This document shows positions 1-10,763 of a DNA stretch of 64,000 nt, piece after piece. Origin of the DNA: Zygnema cylindricum (lineage: Eukaryota > Streptophyta > Zygnematophyceae > Zygnematales > Zygnemataceae). Each line of letters opens with the position of its first letter. The first letter of the stretch is position 1. The stretch spans positions 1 through 64,000 of the forward strand of contig JBBHKE010003546.1 in NCBI GenBank assembly GCA_037447655.1, written 5' to 3'. The notes beneath the pieces were generated by a model that saw only the letters and a list, made by a program, of their open reading frames with translations, was not told the DNA's origin and did no database searches. The translations under genes and the position numbers were made by a program.

Positions 1-850
1 CAGGATTTGATCCTGGTACCTACCTGTGTCAAACCCGCAGTAACCGGTAAAGTACGACGTACGGTACGGCTACGAAATAAATACCGCGCATTTTGTTTGA
101 CGTCGGAAAGAATACCGCGCAAGTATTTATGACGGCCACGATTGAAATCCAGTTTCGATCGGACGGCCGCGAAAGATGCCGAGATCGCGGAGTAGGATTT
201 TGGCGGTTTGCGATCAGCGCCACATCGAGTTACACGTGGCAAAGCTACATTGGATTGCGCCAACTCCGGGGATTACGGAAACGAATCCAGATATGACTGT
301 GTCAACATTTTGGCCATGTCGTACTATGGCCGTACAGAAAGTACAGTGGCACCTGTACTTTTCTGTACGACACAGTATTTTAATTGGTGCCGTACTTCAG
401 TAGATAGATCTTTAGAGGGAGATAGGACTTAGAAAAATTTGACAGATAGGACCCTCTCTTCGAGAGAGCACCTTGTATAAATGGCTAACTTTGGGCAGCC
501 ATAACTATCAATTTAATTGACCATTTTCAGTGATTCTTTTTGCTGCAGACTCAAAGGATTCTAAGCTACATAGGAGTGTAGTCGGTTTGAGGTTTTGTTT
601 GCTATGGTGGCTGCATTTCTAAGGGAATGTCAAAGTGGGTGAATGTGTCCAAATCTCATATTCTAACTTTGCATTCTATGGTGGAACTGAGCCCACAGAA
701 AGTGTTATTTCACAGGGGTGAATCTATATTGGGGTTCTGACTGTCAAAGGGTCAGTCATTTGGGTTTATATCAAGTTTGGAGTCGGCACTATCTAGATTA
801 GCTTCTTTGGATCTGCCTACTCTGACGGCCAATGGAGGTCTCAGAGTTTT
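1..850 (+). repeat. Copia-type LTR remnant (same family as element A), cut by the window edge
   Basis: This block reads in the + direction like the reverse complement of the LTR at 10764-11640. Both share the GATCGCGGA, GGCGGTTTG, CGCCACATCG and ACACGTGGC blocks, a GTAC cluster at about 319-395, and the CAGTGATTCTTTTTGC segment. The first 40 bases look like the end of the antisense tRNA-like module seen in the other LTRs. Near 850 it joins directly to a minus-strand RT fragment with no primer site, so it is a solo, truncated or rearranged LTR. The start lies outside the window, so a target duplication cannot be checked. Confidence 0.7.
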
Positions 851-1622
851 AAACTTCTTCTCTTCTGGACCTAGTTCATCATCTAAAATTAGGATGTCTC
901 CTTCCTCACTCCCCTCACTTCCCTTGTTTTGATCCATGGGAGTTGTACAACTGTTGACTTTGTCCATCTGAAATTTTTCCAACATGTTTCCAATTTCCTC
1001 TTTCTGAGTTAGTCTAATTATTCTATTTTTTCTCTATATCTCTTTACTTGTATTCCCAGAATATATCTTGCCTCCCCCATGTCGTTCATTTCAAATCTTC
1101 ACTTTAACTCTGTCTTTAGTTTGTTGATTTTCTTCATTGACTTACTCACAACCAGCAAATCATCAACGTAAATTGCAATAAAGATGACACCTTCCTCATC
1201 TTCAAAAACATAAATTAAATGATCTGAACTGATCTTGATGTATCCCAGACTGGTAAGGAACTCATCAAGTTTCTTGTTCAATTGTCTGGGCGCCTGTTTA
1301 TACCATAAAGAGATTTGATCAGCCGGCATACCTTACTTTCCTCTCTTTGTTTCACGAATCCTTCCACCTGTCGTATGAAGATCTCCTCCTCTAGTTATCC
1401 ATGTAAGAAGGTTGTCTTGATGTCCATCCGGTGTATTTCCATGTCTTCAACAACTGCTTGACTAAGAAGTGTCCAGACCGAGGGAAACCTGACGAACGTA
1501 GCAAAGGTTTCTTCCATGTCAATTCCCTCTTTCTGAGAAAAACCTTTTGCCACTAACCGGGTCTTATACCGTTCGATGGTATTTTCCGTATTCAGTTTTA
1601 ATTTGAAAACCCACATACATCC
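851..1622 (-). pseudogene. Copia element A, reverse transcriptase fragment (right-hand part of pol, split by element B)
   Basis: The minus strand encodes copia RT pieces. One is at about 1395-1616 (VFKLKLN, RYKTRLVAKGFSQKEGID, MDIKTTFLHG). A second at 1099-1329 carries the catalytic YVDDLL box, and a third at about 855-985 carries NMLEKFQM and CTTPMD. Stops separate them. The coding match ends near 855, just before the expected IPYRQ motif, where a plus-strand LTR begins, so RNase H is missing. The N-terminal continuation of this pol lies beyond element B, at 7848 onward. It is non-functional. Confidence 0.8.
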
Positions 1623-1784
1623 TGTTGAAAAGAGGTAATTAATAGTTCACTTCTATAGTTTAGTTAGAATGTAAAGAGAGAGAAAGAGAGAACCAAAGGC
1701 ACGCCATGGCTGCCGCGTCATTTAGGAGGGAGAATGAAATATAAGGTATTTTACTATTTGTAGCAAAATACTGCCTCTAGCCGG

Positions 1785-1855
1785 ATTTGAACCGGGGTCT
1801 ACAGAATATTACTTAGACCTTAGCCTTATCCATTAAGGCACTAACGACACGATCT
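1785..1855 (-). other. tRNA-like module inside LTR, antisense to the element
   Basis: Read on the minus strand there is an Arg-tRNA-like D arm (GCC-TTAATGGATAA-GGC), then a six-pair stem GGTCTA/TAGACC, then a perfect T arm CCGG-TTCAAAT-CCGG that matches a Pol III B box. The acceptor stem does not pair well. The 3' LTR carries the same block (about 7105-7175) with the T arm damaged. It is probably a tRNA-derived insertion fixed in the LTR family rather than a functional tRNA gene. Confidence 0.6.
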
Positions 1856-2140
1856 ACGTATTACGTTTCACGCATATTTATGTATTTTTTAAACGGGCTA
1901 ATTTGCAGCAGACTAACGAAAACACGCATTAATTAATTCATGCATGGAAGCGAATCGAAGCCGCATAAATACAAATGATTGGACGACCACAATTACACCC
2001 GCCAACCGCAATAAACTTTCAGCGGCCTTTGGGGATAGCTTCACGCGACGCCACGTGGCACCATACTATTGGATACTAGAGAAGATGGGAGGAGGAACCA
2101 TGGCTCCCGTTTTGACAGGCGTCACTTTGAAAGCCATGTC

Positions 2141-2194
2141 GTACAATGGCCGTACAATAAGTACATCGCCTAATGTACCTTCTTGTACTATATA
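2141..2194 (+). promoter_or_regulatory. GTAC cluster plus TATA box in the 5' LTR of B
   Basis: GTAC occurs at 2141, 2152, 2161, 2175 and 2185, five times in 48 bp. The last overlaps ACTATATA, the likely core promoter. The 3' LTR repeats the arrangement at about 7465-7515. GTAC is the core bound by plant SBP-domain factors such as copper regulators of the CRR1/SPL7 type. Regulation by them here is inference. Confidence 0.5.
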
Positions 2195-2502
2195 GTGTTT
2201 CTATAGGACTAGGGTTTAGTAGTAGGCAGTCGTAAGTAGGCAGACCAGGACTTAGTGAAATTTAGGTACCTCTCTCTAAGAGAGCTTGTAACTATAAAGG
2301 TCATCTTTGACCAACCATAACTTACTGCTCAGGGGAGCAAATTCAGTGATTCTTTTTGCGTTTGACTCAGGGGAGTCTTGTCCTCACAGAGGCAAGAGAA
2401 GTTAGAATATTTGTGGGCCTAGGTGGCGCTTATTCAGCGAGAAAGTAGAAGAGGCAAATATTATCCTAGAGGCTTTACATAGGCTGCTCATTCTCTAGGT
2501 CA

Positions 2503-3728
2503 ATGGAGACCACAGAATTGCAGATTATGGGCCCACCCTCTAGGGTGCCCGTATTTGATGGATCAGACTTTCTTTATTGGGAAATGATGATGGAGGGAGA
2601 ACTATTTGAGAAACACCTATGGGGCATAGTGTTCGGACAAGTTCGATGCCCACCTCCACCTGGGTTTGGAGGAATGCGTTTTTTTGGCACCTCCGCCTCT
2701 ACAGTAGGTAGAACAGCTGCCACCATCACTGAGGATGAAGACAAGGAAAGAGAGGAGATTGTCATGGAAGGAGAAATGGGAGGAGTTGCAACTCAAGTGA
2801 CACTATTGCCAAAGGCGATACCGGCAGCAGCACCAGTAGCAACGGCGACAAGGGTTCAGATCGAAAGATTGGAGTATGAAAAGTGGAACTTTAAAGACAA
2901 GGTTGCTGAGTTCCTAATTCTTAAAAGTGGTGCAAAGGGCATTGCCATTTCCCTTATGCACGTTAAATCTTCATCTCAGATTTGGATATCACTAGTTAAC
3001 AAATATAAGAGCGGATCATTGCAGCAGCAACAGTTGGCAAAAAACAAGATTGCAGCTTATACTTATAAATGAGGAAGCATGAATAATTATTGCAATGATT
3101 TAGGAGCATTATTTGGAGAGCTAGAGAGAGCACGTAACTCATGGTCTGAGAGACAAAGAGTGAACACATTAATGATGAAACTACCTGAAAAGTATGAGAA
3201 TATCATTAATCGATTGCAGGACATAGGAGATAGCAATTGGAATTGGGATGACACAGTGGGAATGATTTTAGTGAAAGAAAGTACCATAGAACTTAGGAGA
3301 GGGAGTCCAAGTGTTCAAGCATCGTCTGCAGGAGCTGATTGGCGGAGCGTGATGAGGAGAGAGAGAAAGATCCTTATCGAAACTTTGGAGGAAGAGGACA
3401 AGGAGGTGGCAGATTTGATAAACAGGGGAGAGGAACTTCTCGAGGAGGATTATGTCACTTCTGCAAGAAACCGGGACACTATATGGCAGATTGTGGCAAA
3501 CTTGTAGATCTTCGACTAAAAGATGGGCAAGGGAACTCAAGAAATGGAGGAAAGAAAAAGGCTTTCCTAACTCAAGTTCATGATGAGCAAGAGAACAAAG
3601 AAACCGAACAGGAAGAGGAGCTTGAGGAGCTTCTTCTTAATCCGAAAAACACTGAGAAGCATGTTGACATTCCACGGAGACAAAAGTGTGCTTTCGCAAG
3701 TAAGAGGGATCCACTTGAAGATGAGTGA
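2503..3728 (+). pseudogene. Gag of copia B, broken
   Basis: Translation gives the family start MGPPSRVPVFDGSDFLYWE, then the gag body with conserved segments such as LMHVKSSSQIW and YCNDLGALFGELERA. A CCHC zinc knuckle, CHFCKKPGHYMADC, follows near 3452-3494. A TGA at 3070-3072 interrupts the frame after TYK, and a frameshift near 3340-3500 is needed to reach the zinc knuckle. Translation could start at 2503 (in the LTR) or at the ATG at 2527, which is inside the primer site. The product would package element RNA. Confidence 0.85.
2523..2537 (+). other. Primer-binding site of B, complementary to the anticodon half of initiator tRNA-Met
   Basis: GATTATGGGCCCACC lies directly after the LTR end. 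The other copies read GGTTATGGGCCCACC, the exact complement of the initiator tRNA-Met anticodon stem-loop (GGTGGGCCCATAACC). This is the half-tRNA priming mode known for Drosophila copia and yeast Ty5, not the usual plant 3'-end site. The ATG that pairs with the CAU anticodon is also the start codon of MGPPS. Confidence 0.75.
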
Positions 3729-3734
3729 ATCATA

Positions 3735-6700
3735 GACTGAGGGGCCTCAATGCATATGTGCAAAGATAAAAGGTGGTTCACTAAACTGAGAAAGATCCCA
3801 ACAGTTGAGATAGAGTACGGAGATGGTAGAGTAGAAACCACAAGGCTTGTTGGAACTGTTGACTTGAAGGTTTTAGTTAATGGAAAGGCCTCAATTGTAA
3901 CACTGTTAGAAGTTCTTTACATTCCACGGCTTAGTAAGAACTTGGTCTCAACAGCTGTCCTAGATAAAAAGGAGTTGTAAACAAGAACTAGGAAAGGAAT
4001 CTTCACAGCAAGCTTTGATAATGAGGTTTATTTCATAGCTGAGAAGGGCAGTCAGGGAATGTTCAGAATTGTGCTTTGCAATGAAAAGAGTGTTCTCTAC
4101 TTGTGTGCAAGTGAAATGATGCTTTGGCACAAAAGGTTGGGGCATGTGCATCTAGATAGATTAAAGAAAATGAAGAAAAATGGAATAGTGGAGGGTATTA
4201 CTTTTGAGGATGATGATACCTTTGATGATTGCAGTGGATGTCCTTAAGGGAAGATTGATATACTTCCATTTACAAAAGCAACCACATATAGGAGAGAGAA
4301 AGTATTGGATCTAATTCACACTGATGTTTGAGGACCTGCTAGATATGCTTCACATGGGGGGAAGAGGTGGATGTTAACTATCACAGATGATTGGTCTACA
4401 TACACGAAGGTTTACTTTCTCAGACATAAGTCAGAGGTATTAAGATGTTTCAAAGAGTATAAAGAATGGAGTGAAAAACTACACGAAACCTCAATAAAAG
4501 AGATAAGAAGTGATAATGGGAAAGAATACACCTCAAGGGAATTTGAAGAATATCTTAAAGAAGAAGGAATTCATCATGAGAAAACTGTTCCCTATAATCT
4601 GGAACAAAATGGAGTAGCAGAAAGAGTGAATAGAACTTTAGGAGATATGTCCAGAAGTATGTAAACTGATAACAGGATAGGGTTACAGTTTTGGGCGGAG
4701 TCTACGAACTATGCTAATTTCATCAAAAATAGAGTCATTACTTCAACAAATAAAGAGGAAACTCCGTATGAGAGGTGGACAGGAAGAAAGCATGATTTGT
4801 CTAGTTTGAGAGTGTTCGGAAGTCAAGTTTATAGTTTGGATTCCGGTAAGACTAAATGGAAGTTAGAGGGGAGAGGGAAGCCAGGATATCTTGTAGGATA
4901 TGATGAGAGCACAAAAGGATACCGAGTGTATGACTTGAAAAAGAAAGATATAATTTTGGTAAAACACATAGTGGTGATGAATGAAGAGAAGTCCATTGAT
5001 CCATTCAAATATAATAAGGAAGTCAAAATCAGATTTGAAACAGATCAGTTTTCTGACTTTGACTTTGAAAATGAAGAGAAGGAAGAGGGAGAAAAAGAAA
5101 AATCTGCAGATTTACCAAAGGAGAAGGAGAAAAGGACAACATCCGAGGCAACGCCACAATACGAAGTGGAAACCAAAGAGGAACTTGATGAGACACCGGA
5201 ATTGGAAGATAGGGGAGCTAAAAATCTTCCTAAACAAAACCCAAGGATGCCTTCCATACCGGCATCTGAATTTGAAGGGGGAAGAACAAGTAGTAAACGA
5301 CTTCAAGAAAGACAAGTAAATAACCAACTCACAAAGATGTCTCACCCAAAAGAACCTCAGACATACTTAGAGGCCATAAACACTCCAGAAAGTAGCCAGT
5401 GGATCACAGCTATAAATGAAGAAATGGCCTCTATCATGGAAGCCAATTCATGGGAGTTGGTAGATTGTCCACCGGACCGAAAACCGATCGGATGTAAGTG
5501 GGTTTTAAACTTAAATTAAAACCCGGATAATACCATTGAGAGGTACAAAGCTAGGTTAGTTGCAAAAGGATATACTGAGAAAGAGGGGATAGACTACGAA
5601 GAAACCTTTGCAGCTGTTGTCAGATTTCCTTCTGTTAGAATCCTTTTAAGTATAGCCGCAGCGGAGGATATGGAAATCCACAAGATGGATATTAAAACGA
5701 CCTTTTTGCACGGAGAGTTGGAAGAAGAAATTTACATGAGGCAACCGGAAGGATTTGTGGAAAGTGGGGAAGAAAACAAAATTTGCAAACTGATAAAATC
5801 ACTCTATAGTCTTAAGCAAGTCCCGCGACAATGGAATATAAAGCTCGACGAATTTCTGACCAGTTTGGGGTATATCAGAATTAGTTCAGATCACTCCATA
5901 TATTTATTTGAGGATGAGGATGGAGTTATATTTATTGCTATTTATGTGGATGATTTGTTGGTCTTAAGCAAGTCATTAGATAAAATTAACAAACTAAAAC
6001 GGGATCTTAGAAGCCGCTTTGACATGAAAGATCTCGGCGAAGCAAAGTACATTTTGCGAATTCAAATGGAGAGAGATGGAGGGAATAGGATTATAAGACT
6101 CACTCAGAAAGAAAAAATTGGTAATATGCTAGAAAAATTTCAAATGGAAAAAGCAAACGGATGTACTACTCCCATGGATTTGAAGAAAGTGAGTGAGGGG
6201 AGTGAAGAGGGAGGAATATTGATCATAAATGATGAGATAGATGAGATAGAAAGAAGTTTTATGGAAAATATCCCTTATCGGAAAATTGTAGGCAGTTTAA
6301 TATATTTTATAAATTGTACCCGGCCGATTATAGCAGCAGCCGTTGGAGTCCTCAGCAAGAGTCTAAATGAACCAAGAAAGAAAGACTGGGAGGCCGCCAA
6401 AAGGGTGATGAGGTATCTGGTGGGGACAAGGAATTGTGGTTGCATTTAGGAGGGAAGCACACTCACATCACAACTTGGAGTGATGCCAGTTATGGAGATC
6501 TGCCTTTAAGGCGGTGTACGACTAGATATGTGTTGCAAATTGGATGTGGTGCATGTTGTTGGAGTAGCAAGCAACAGAAAGTAATTGCTCAGTCCACTAT
6601 GGAGGCTGAATACATGGCTTCCTGTGGTGCTACCAAAGAATTAATGTGGGTGAAATCTCTTCTTGAAGAACTTGGGTTCATGAAGACAGGAACTCAGAAT

Positions 6701-6937
6701 GTTTTTTGTGATAATCAAGCTGGTATCTCTATTGTAGCTAATCCGAAACATCACTTCAAAGCTAAGCATATGGATATTAGACTAAGCTTTGTCATAGAGA
6801 AGGTTGAAAATAAAATCATTAAACTGGTTCATAAAAATGATAAAAAAATGATTGCAGACATGATGACAAAACCAGTACCTTCCCCTAAGTTGATATATTG
6901 TAGAGAAAACTGTGGATTAAAATTGAAAAGTGACTAA
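3735..6937 (+). pseudogene. Pol (PR-INT-RT-RNaseH) of copia B, broken
   Basis: The order is typical of copia. Protease comes near 3740-3980, where the catalytic DSGAS reads D-stop-GAS (TGA). GAG-pre-integrase follows (WHKRLGH, then C..C before a stop near 4246), then integrase 4371-4664 with DDW, SDNGKEY and EQNGVAER. RT/PKPI runs 5400-6449 with YVDDLLVLSKS near 5946, then RNase H 6434-6937 with SDASYGD, AEYMA, DNQA and MDIRLSF. Stops at about 3736, 3978, 4246, 4329, 4661 and 5517, plus a frameshift near 6440, show it is dead. Confidence 0.88.
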
Positions 6938-6940
6938 GAA

Positions 6941-6950
6941 TTAAAGGGAG
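6941..6950 (+). other. Polypurine tract of copia B
   Basis: TTAAAGGGAG lies directly before the TGTTG that opens the 3' LTR. This is the expected plus-strand priming tract. Confidence 0.75.
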
Positions 6951-7847
6951 TGTTGAAAAGAGGTAATTAATAGTTCACTTCTATAGTTTAGTTAGAATAT
7001 AAAGAGAGAGAAAGAGAGAACCAAAGGCACGCCATGGCTGCCGCGTCATTTAGGAGGGAGAATGAAATAAAAGGTATTTTACTATTTGTAGCAAAATATT
7101 GCCTCTAGCCGGATTTTAACCGAGGTCTACGGAAAACTACTTAGACCTAAGCCTTATCCATTAACGCACTAACGAAACGATTATATTACGTTTCACGCAT
7201 ATTTATCTATTTGTTAAACGGGCTAATTTGCAGGAGACTTACGTAAACACGCATTAATCAATTCATGCATGGAAGCGAATCGAAACCGCATAAATACAAA
7301 TGATCAGACGGCCACAATTGCAGCCGCCACCCGCAATAAACTTTCGGCGGCCTTTAGGGATAGCGCCACGCGACGCCATGTGGCACCATACTATTGGATA
7401 CTAGAGAAGATGGGAGGAGGAACCATGGCTCCCGTTTTGACAGGCGTCACTTTGAAAGCCATGTCGTACAATGGTCGTACAATAAGTACATCGCCTAATG
7501 TACCTTCTTGTACTATATAGTGTTTCTATTGGACTAGGGTTTAGTAGTAGGCAGTCGTAAGTAGGCAGACCAGGACTTAGTGAAATTTAGGTACCTCTCT
7601 GTAAGAGAGCTTGTAACTATAAAGGTCATCTTTGACCAACCATAACTTACTGCTCAGGGGAGCAAATTCAGTGATTCTTTTTGCGTTTGACTCAGGGGAG
7701 TCTTGTCCTCACAGAGATAAGAGTAGTTAGAATATTTGTGTTCCTGGGCGGCGCTTATTCAGCGAGAAAGTAGAAGAGGCAAATATTATCCTAGAGGCTT
7801 TACATAGGCTGCTCATTCTCTAGGTCAATGGAGACCACATAATTGCA
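6951..7847 (+). repeat. 3' LTR of copia B
   Basis: 897 bp, aligned end to end with the 5' LTR, with scattered substitutions (for example in the tRNA-like block and the C/T in the second GTAC spacer). It holds the same G-box, GTAC cluster and TATA arrangement. Confidence 0.92.
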
Positions 7848-10763
7848 CAATTGGTTTTTGATCGGGTGGACAGTCCACCAACTCCAATGTATCAGCCGCC
7901 ATGATTGAAGCCATCTCTTCATTGATGGCCGTCTTCCACCGGTTTCTTTCCTGGCAGTTCATTGCCTCTCCATATGTTTGAGGTTTATACAGGTGAGATA
8001 GTTTAGTTACCTTGTTGTTAACTTGTTTCTCTCGAAGCCTTTTGCTTCTTCTTCTCCCTCCCTCTAAATCTGTGGCCGAAATAGATGGTTCGCGTGGATT
8101 CTTTCGAATCACCACGGCTTCTCCCCTGTTCCTCGGATCCATATCCATTTCCACCACGTCTTCCGCTTCAGATATAGGTGTCACTTGTGTTTCCAAGTCG
8201 AAGTCTTTTTCGGTCTATTTTGAATATGCACAAATATCATCCGAACGTGCAAGAGTATCATCTTCTTGGAGACCCGGATAGTTAGTAAGATGAGAGTCAT
8301 CAAAATTGTCTGACGCAAATTTGATCCTGACTTACTTTGAGGATTTGAAGGGATCTACCGACTTCCCTTCATCCATAGTTATCGAGTGCTTTACTAAAAA
8401 TATATCTTCTCTCTTTAGATCATACACTCTATACCCTTTTACATCCTCATCATATCCCAACAAGTATCCGGGTTTCCCTTTAGGATCTAGTTTCCAGTTA
8501 GATTTATCTGTATCTAAACTGAAGACTTTAGTAGCAAAAACCTTTAAGTGAGATAGATCTGGTTTTCGGCCGGTCCATTTCTCATATAGAGTTTGGCCTT
8601 TCATCATCGAAGTAAGTACTCTTTTTCTCAAATAATTTGCACACTTCATAGCATGGGCCCAAAATCTTTTTCCTATCTTTTTATCTGACAACATACTCCG
8701 GGCAATATCATTCATTGTCCTATTCAATCTCTCGGCAACACCATTTTGTTCCGAGTTTTCCGGAACTATCTTTTGATGTTGCACACCGTCTTCTCTTAAG
8801 AACTCCTCAAACTGATTGGAGGTATATTCCTCTCTATTGTCACTTCTTACTCTCTTTATTGAGGTCTCGTGAAGCTTCTCGGCCCATGTTTTATATTGTT
8901 TGAAATACTCCGGAGATTTTGATTTGTTTTTCAAAAAATATACCCAAGAGTACCAAGACCAATCATCAATACTAGTTAGCATAAATCTTTTCCTTCTAGG
9001 TGATGACACTCTTGCCGGTCCCAAAATGTCCGTGTGTACCAAATCAAGAACTTTTCTCCTTTATAGGTTGCTTTCTTTGGAAATGGTAATCTATGTGCTT
9101 TACCCTGAGCACACCCACAGCAATCACTTAAATTCTCATTTTCCCCAAAGTATATCCCTTCAACTACTCCCATCTTTTTCATTTCTTTTAACTTTTCTAG
9201 ATTCACATGCCCAAGTCTCTTATACCACAACATAATATCATTGACACCAGCATAGTAAAGTTTGAGTTTTTCATTATTTAAAGCAAGCTTGAACATTCCT
9301 TGGCTACCTTTTTGAGCAATGAAATACACATCTTCCTCAAAGCTAACTGTAAAAACTCATTTTTTGGTGCTAGTTTCAAAACTTTTATCATTTAATACAG
9401 ATGTAGAGATAAGGTTTTTGTTCAACTTCGGAATAAATAATTCATCGGAGAATGTAACTATTGAGGTTTTCCCTTCCACTATGACTTTCATATCTACTGA
9501 TCGTACATAAGTAGTGGTAACTACCCTCCCATCCCCATATTAAATCTCTACTGTAGGAATCTTTCTCAACTTAGTGAAGAGATGTTTATCCGTTCACATG
9601 TGCATGGAGGCACATGAATCCACAATCCAGCCCCCTTAACCTTTGAGTCCACCGAAAGCACATTTATGCCTCCGTGGAATTTTGAGTTATGTCTTTGCCT
9701 CCAACTTCTCATCCAAAAAAAGTTCGTCATCCTCCTCATCGGATTCTTCCTCAAGTACCTGTGTGACAAGTGCCTTTTTCTTCCCTCGTGGCTAACCCTC
9801 GGTGTGCTCCTCTTTTATCCAAAGCTCGGTCAGTTTGGTACATTCCGCCATGTAATACCCGAGTTTTTTGCAAAAATGACAAAGCCCCTTAGGTCCCCTT
9901 GTTCCATACTCATCGAATTGATTTTTCTGGTTTTCCCCTCCATGACTTCAAAGGGTTTTGTGTGAATCTTTGTTTCTTCAACTTGCTCCAGCCGCCAAGG
10001 CTTATCTACTCTTAACTCCTCTCCGGATTTCGATTGTAAAATCTCGGACGAGGATCATACCAACTACCGAATTCCATATTCACCTGGAGTTCAGCAGATC
10101 CTGTACCCGGTTCACAATGTTCTCATACTTATCGGGTAGTTTCATAAGTATGCAGTGAACTTTTGCCTTCTCAGTTTCTCCTTTTCCGGCACACTCTAAT
10201 TCAATGAAGAGTATAGCCAGCTCATTGCAGAAATCGAGTATCTTCTCTCCTTTGTGAAAGTATCCATTGATATTTTGCTCTGCCAGCTTTTATTCCTGAA
10301 TCATACTGCTCCAGTATATATCTATAAGCCCATCCCAGAGATCAAATGCCCTTTCCACCTGCAAATGAGGACCTGCGAGTCCTTGTGTGAGATGACGCAG
10401 GATAAAGTGCTTGGCCGCCATGTTGTTGTAGTCCCATCTATCGATGTCATTCTCCTCATTCTTCGGAATATGAGACATGAAAAGAGAATTGGTTGCTATA
10501 GGTGAGGTTTTCTCTTTTTCTTTCCCCTTTTCAATCACGATGTTTTCTCCGTCTTCTGAGTCCTCTGATGGCGGTGGATCTGGTTACCTAGCAAATTTGC
10601 TTCCTCCGAACCTTGGAGGGATAGCAAGACCGGATGGACGCTTTACTCGCCCACTCACTATTCCCCAAATCTTTTCTCACATAAGGATCCTATCATCATA
10701 CTCTCCTAGTAGATGAACCCAGTCCCGTTGAATGTGGGCACCTTAGAGGGTGGGCCCATAACC
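7848..10763 (-). pseudogene. Copia element A, gag to start of RT (minus strand)
   Basis: Read leftward from the LTR, MGPPS begins at the primer site (10749-10763). Gag continues through 10290-10538, then a zinc knuckle near 9860-9900 whose His is Tyr (CHFCKKLGYYMAEC). The protease near 9566-9640 has DSCAS instead of DSGAS. GAG-pre-integrase is at 8976-9329, integrase at 8332-9042 (SIDDWS, RSDNREE, EQNGVAER), and the linker plus start of RT at 7848-8196. Pol then resumes at 1622 after element B. Several frameshifts and changed catalytic residues make it defective. Confidence 0.85.

Larger units (their letters stand above)
1623..2522 (+). repeat. 5' LTR of copia B
   Basis: Starts TGTTG and ends TTGCA, and is 900 bp long. 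From 5' to 3' it contains an antisense tRNA-like block (about 1785-1855 on the minus strand), a GACGCCACGTGGCACC G-box region near 2045, five GTAC motifs between 2141 and 2188, and a TATA-like ACTATATA at about 2187. The gag ATG at 2503 lies inside the LTR end. Confidence 0.92.
1623..7847 (+). mobile_element. Ty1/copia LTR retrotransposon B, full length but defective
   Basis: Two near-identical LTRs (900 and 897 bp, each TGTTGAAAAG...AATTGCA) flank gag-PR-INT-RT-RNaseH in copia order, with a polypurine tract directly before the 3' LTR. The element is inserted in the RT region of minus-strand element A: the peptide CPPDQKPI ends at 7848 and continues as a KWVF-like peptide at 1622. I could not see a matching 5-bp target duplication (left flank CATCC, right flank CAATT). 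Several stops and frameshifts make it non-autonomous. Confidence 0.92.
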
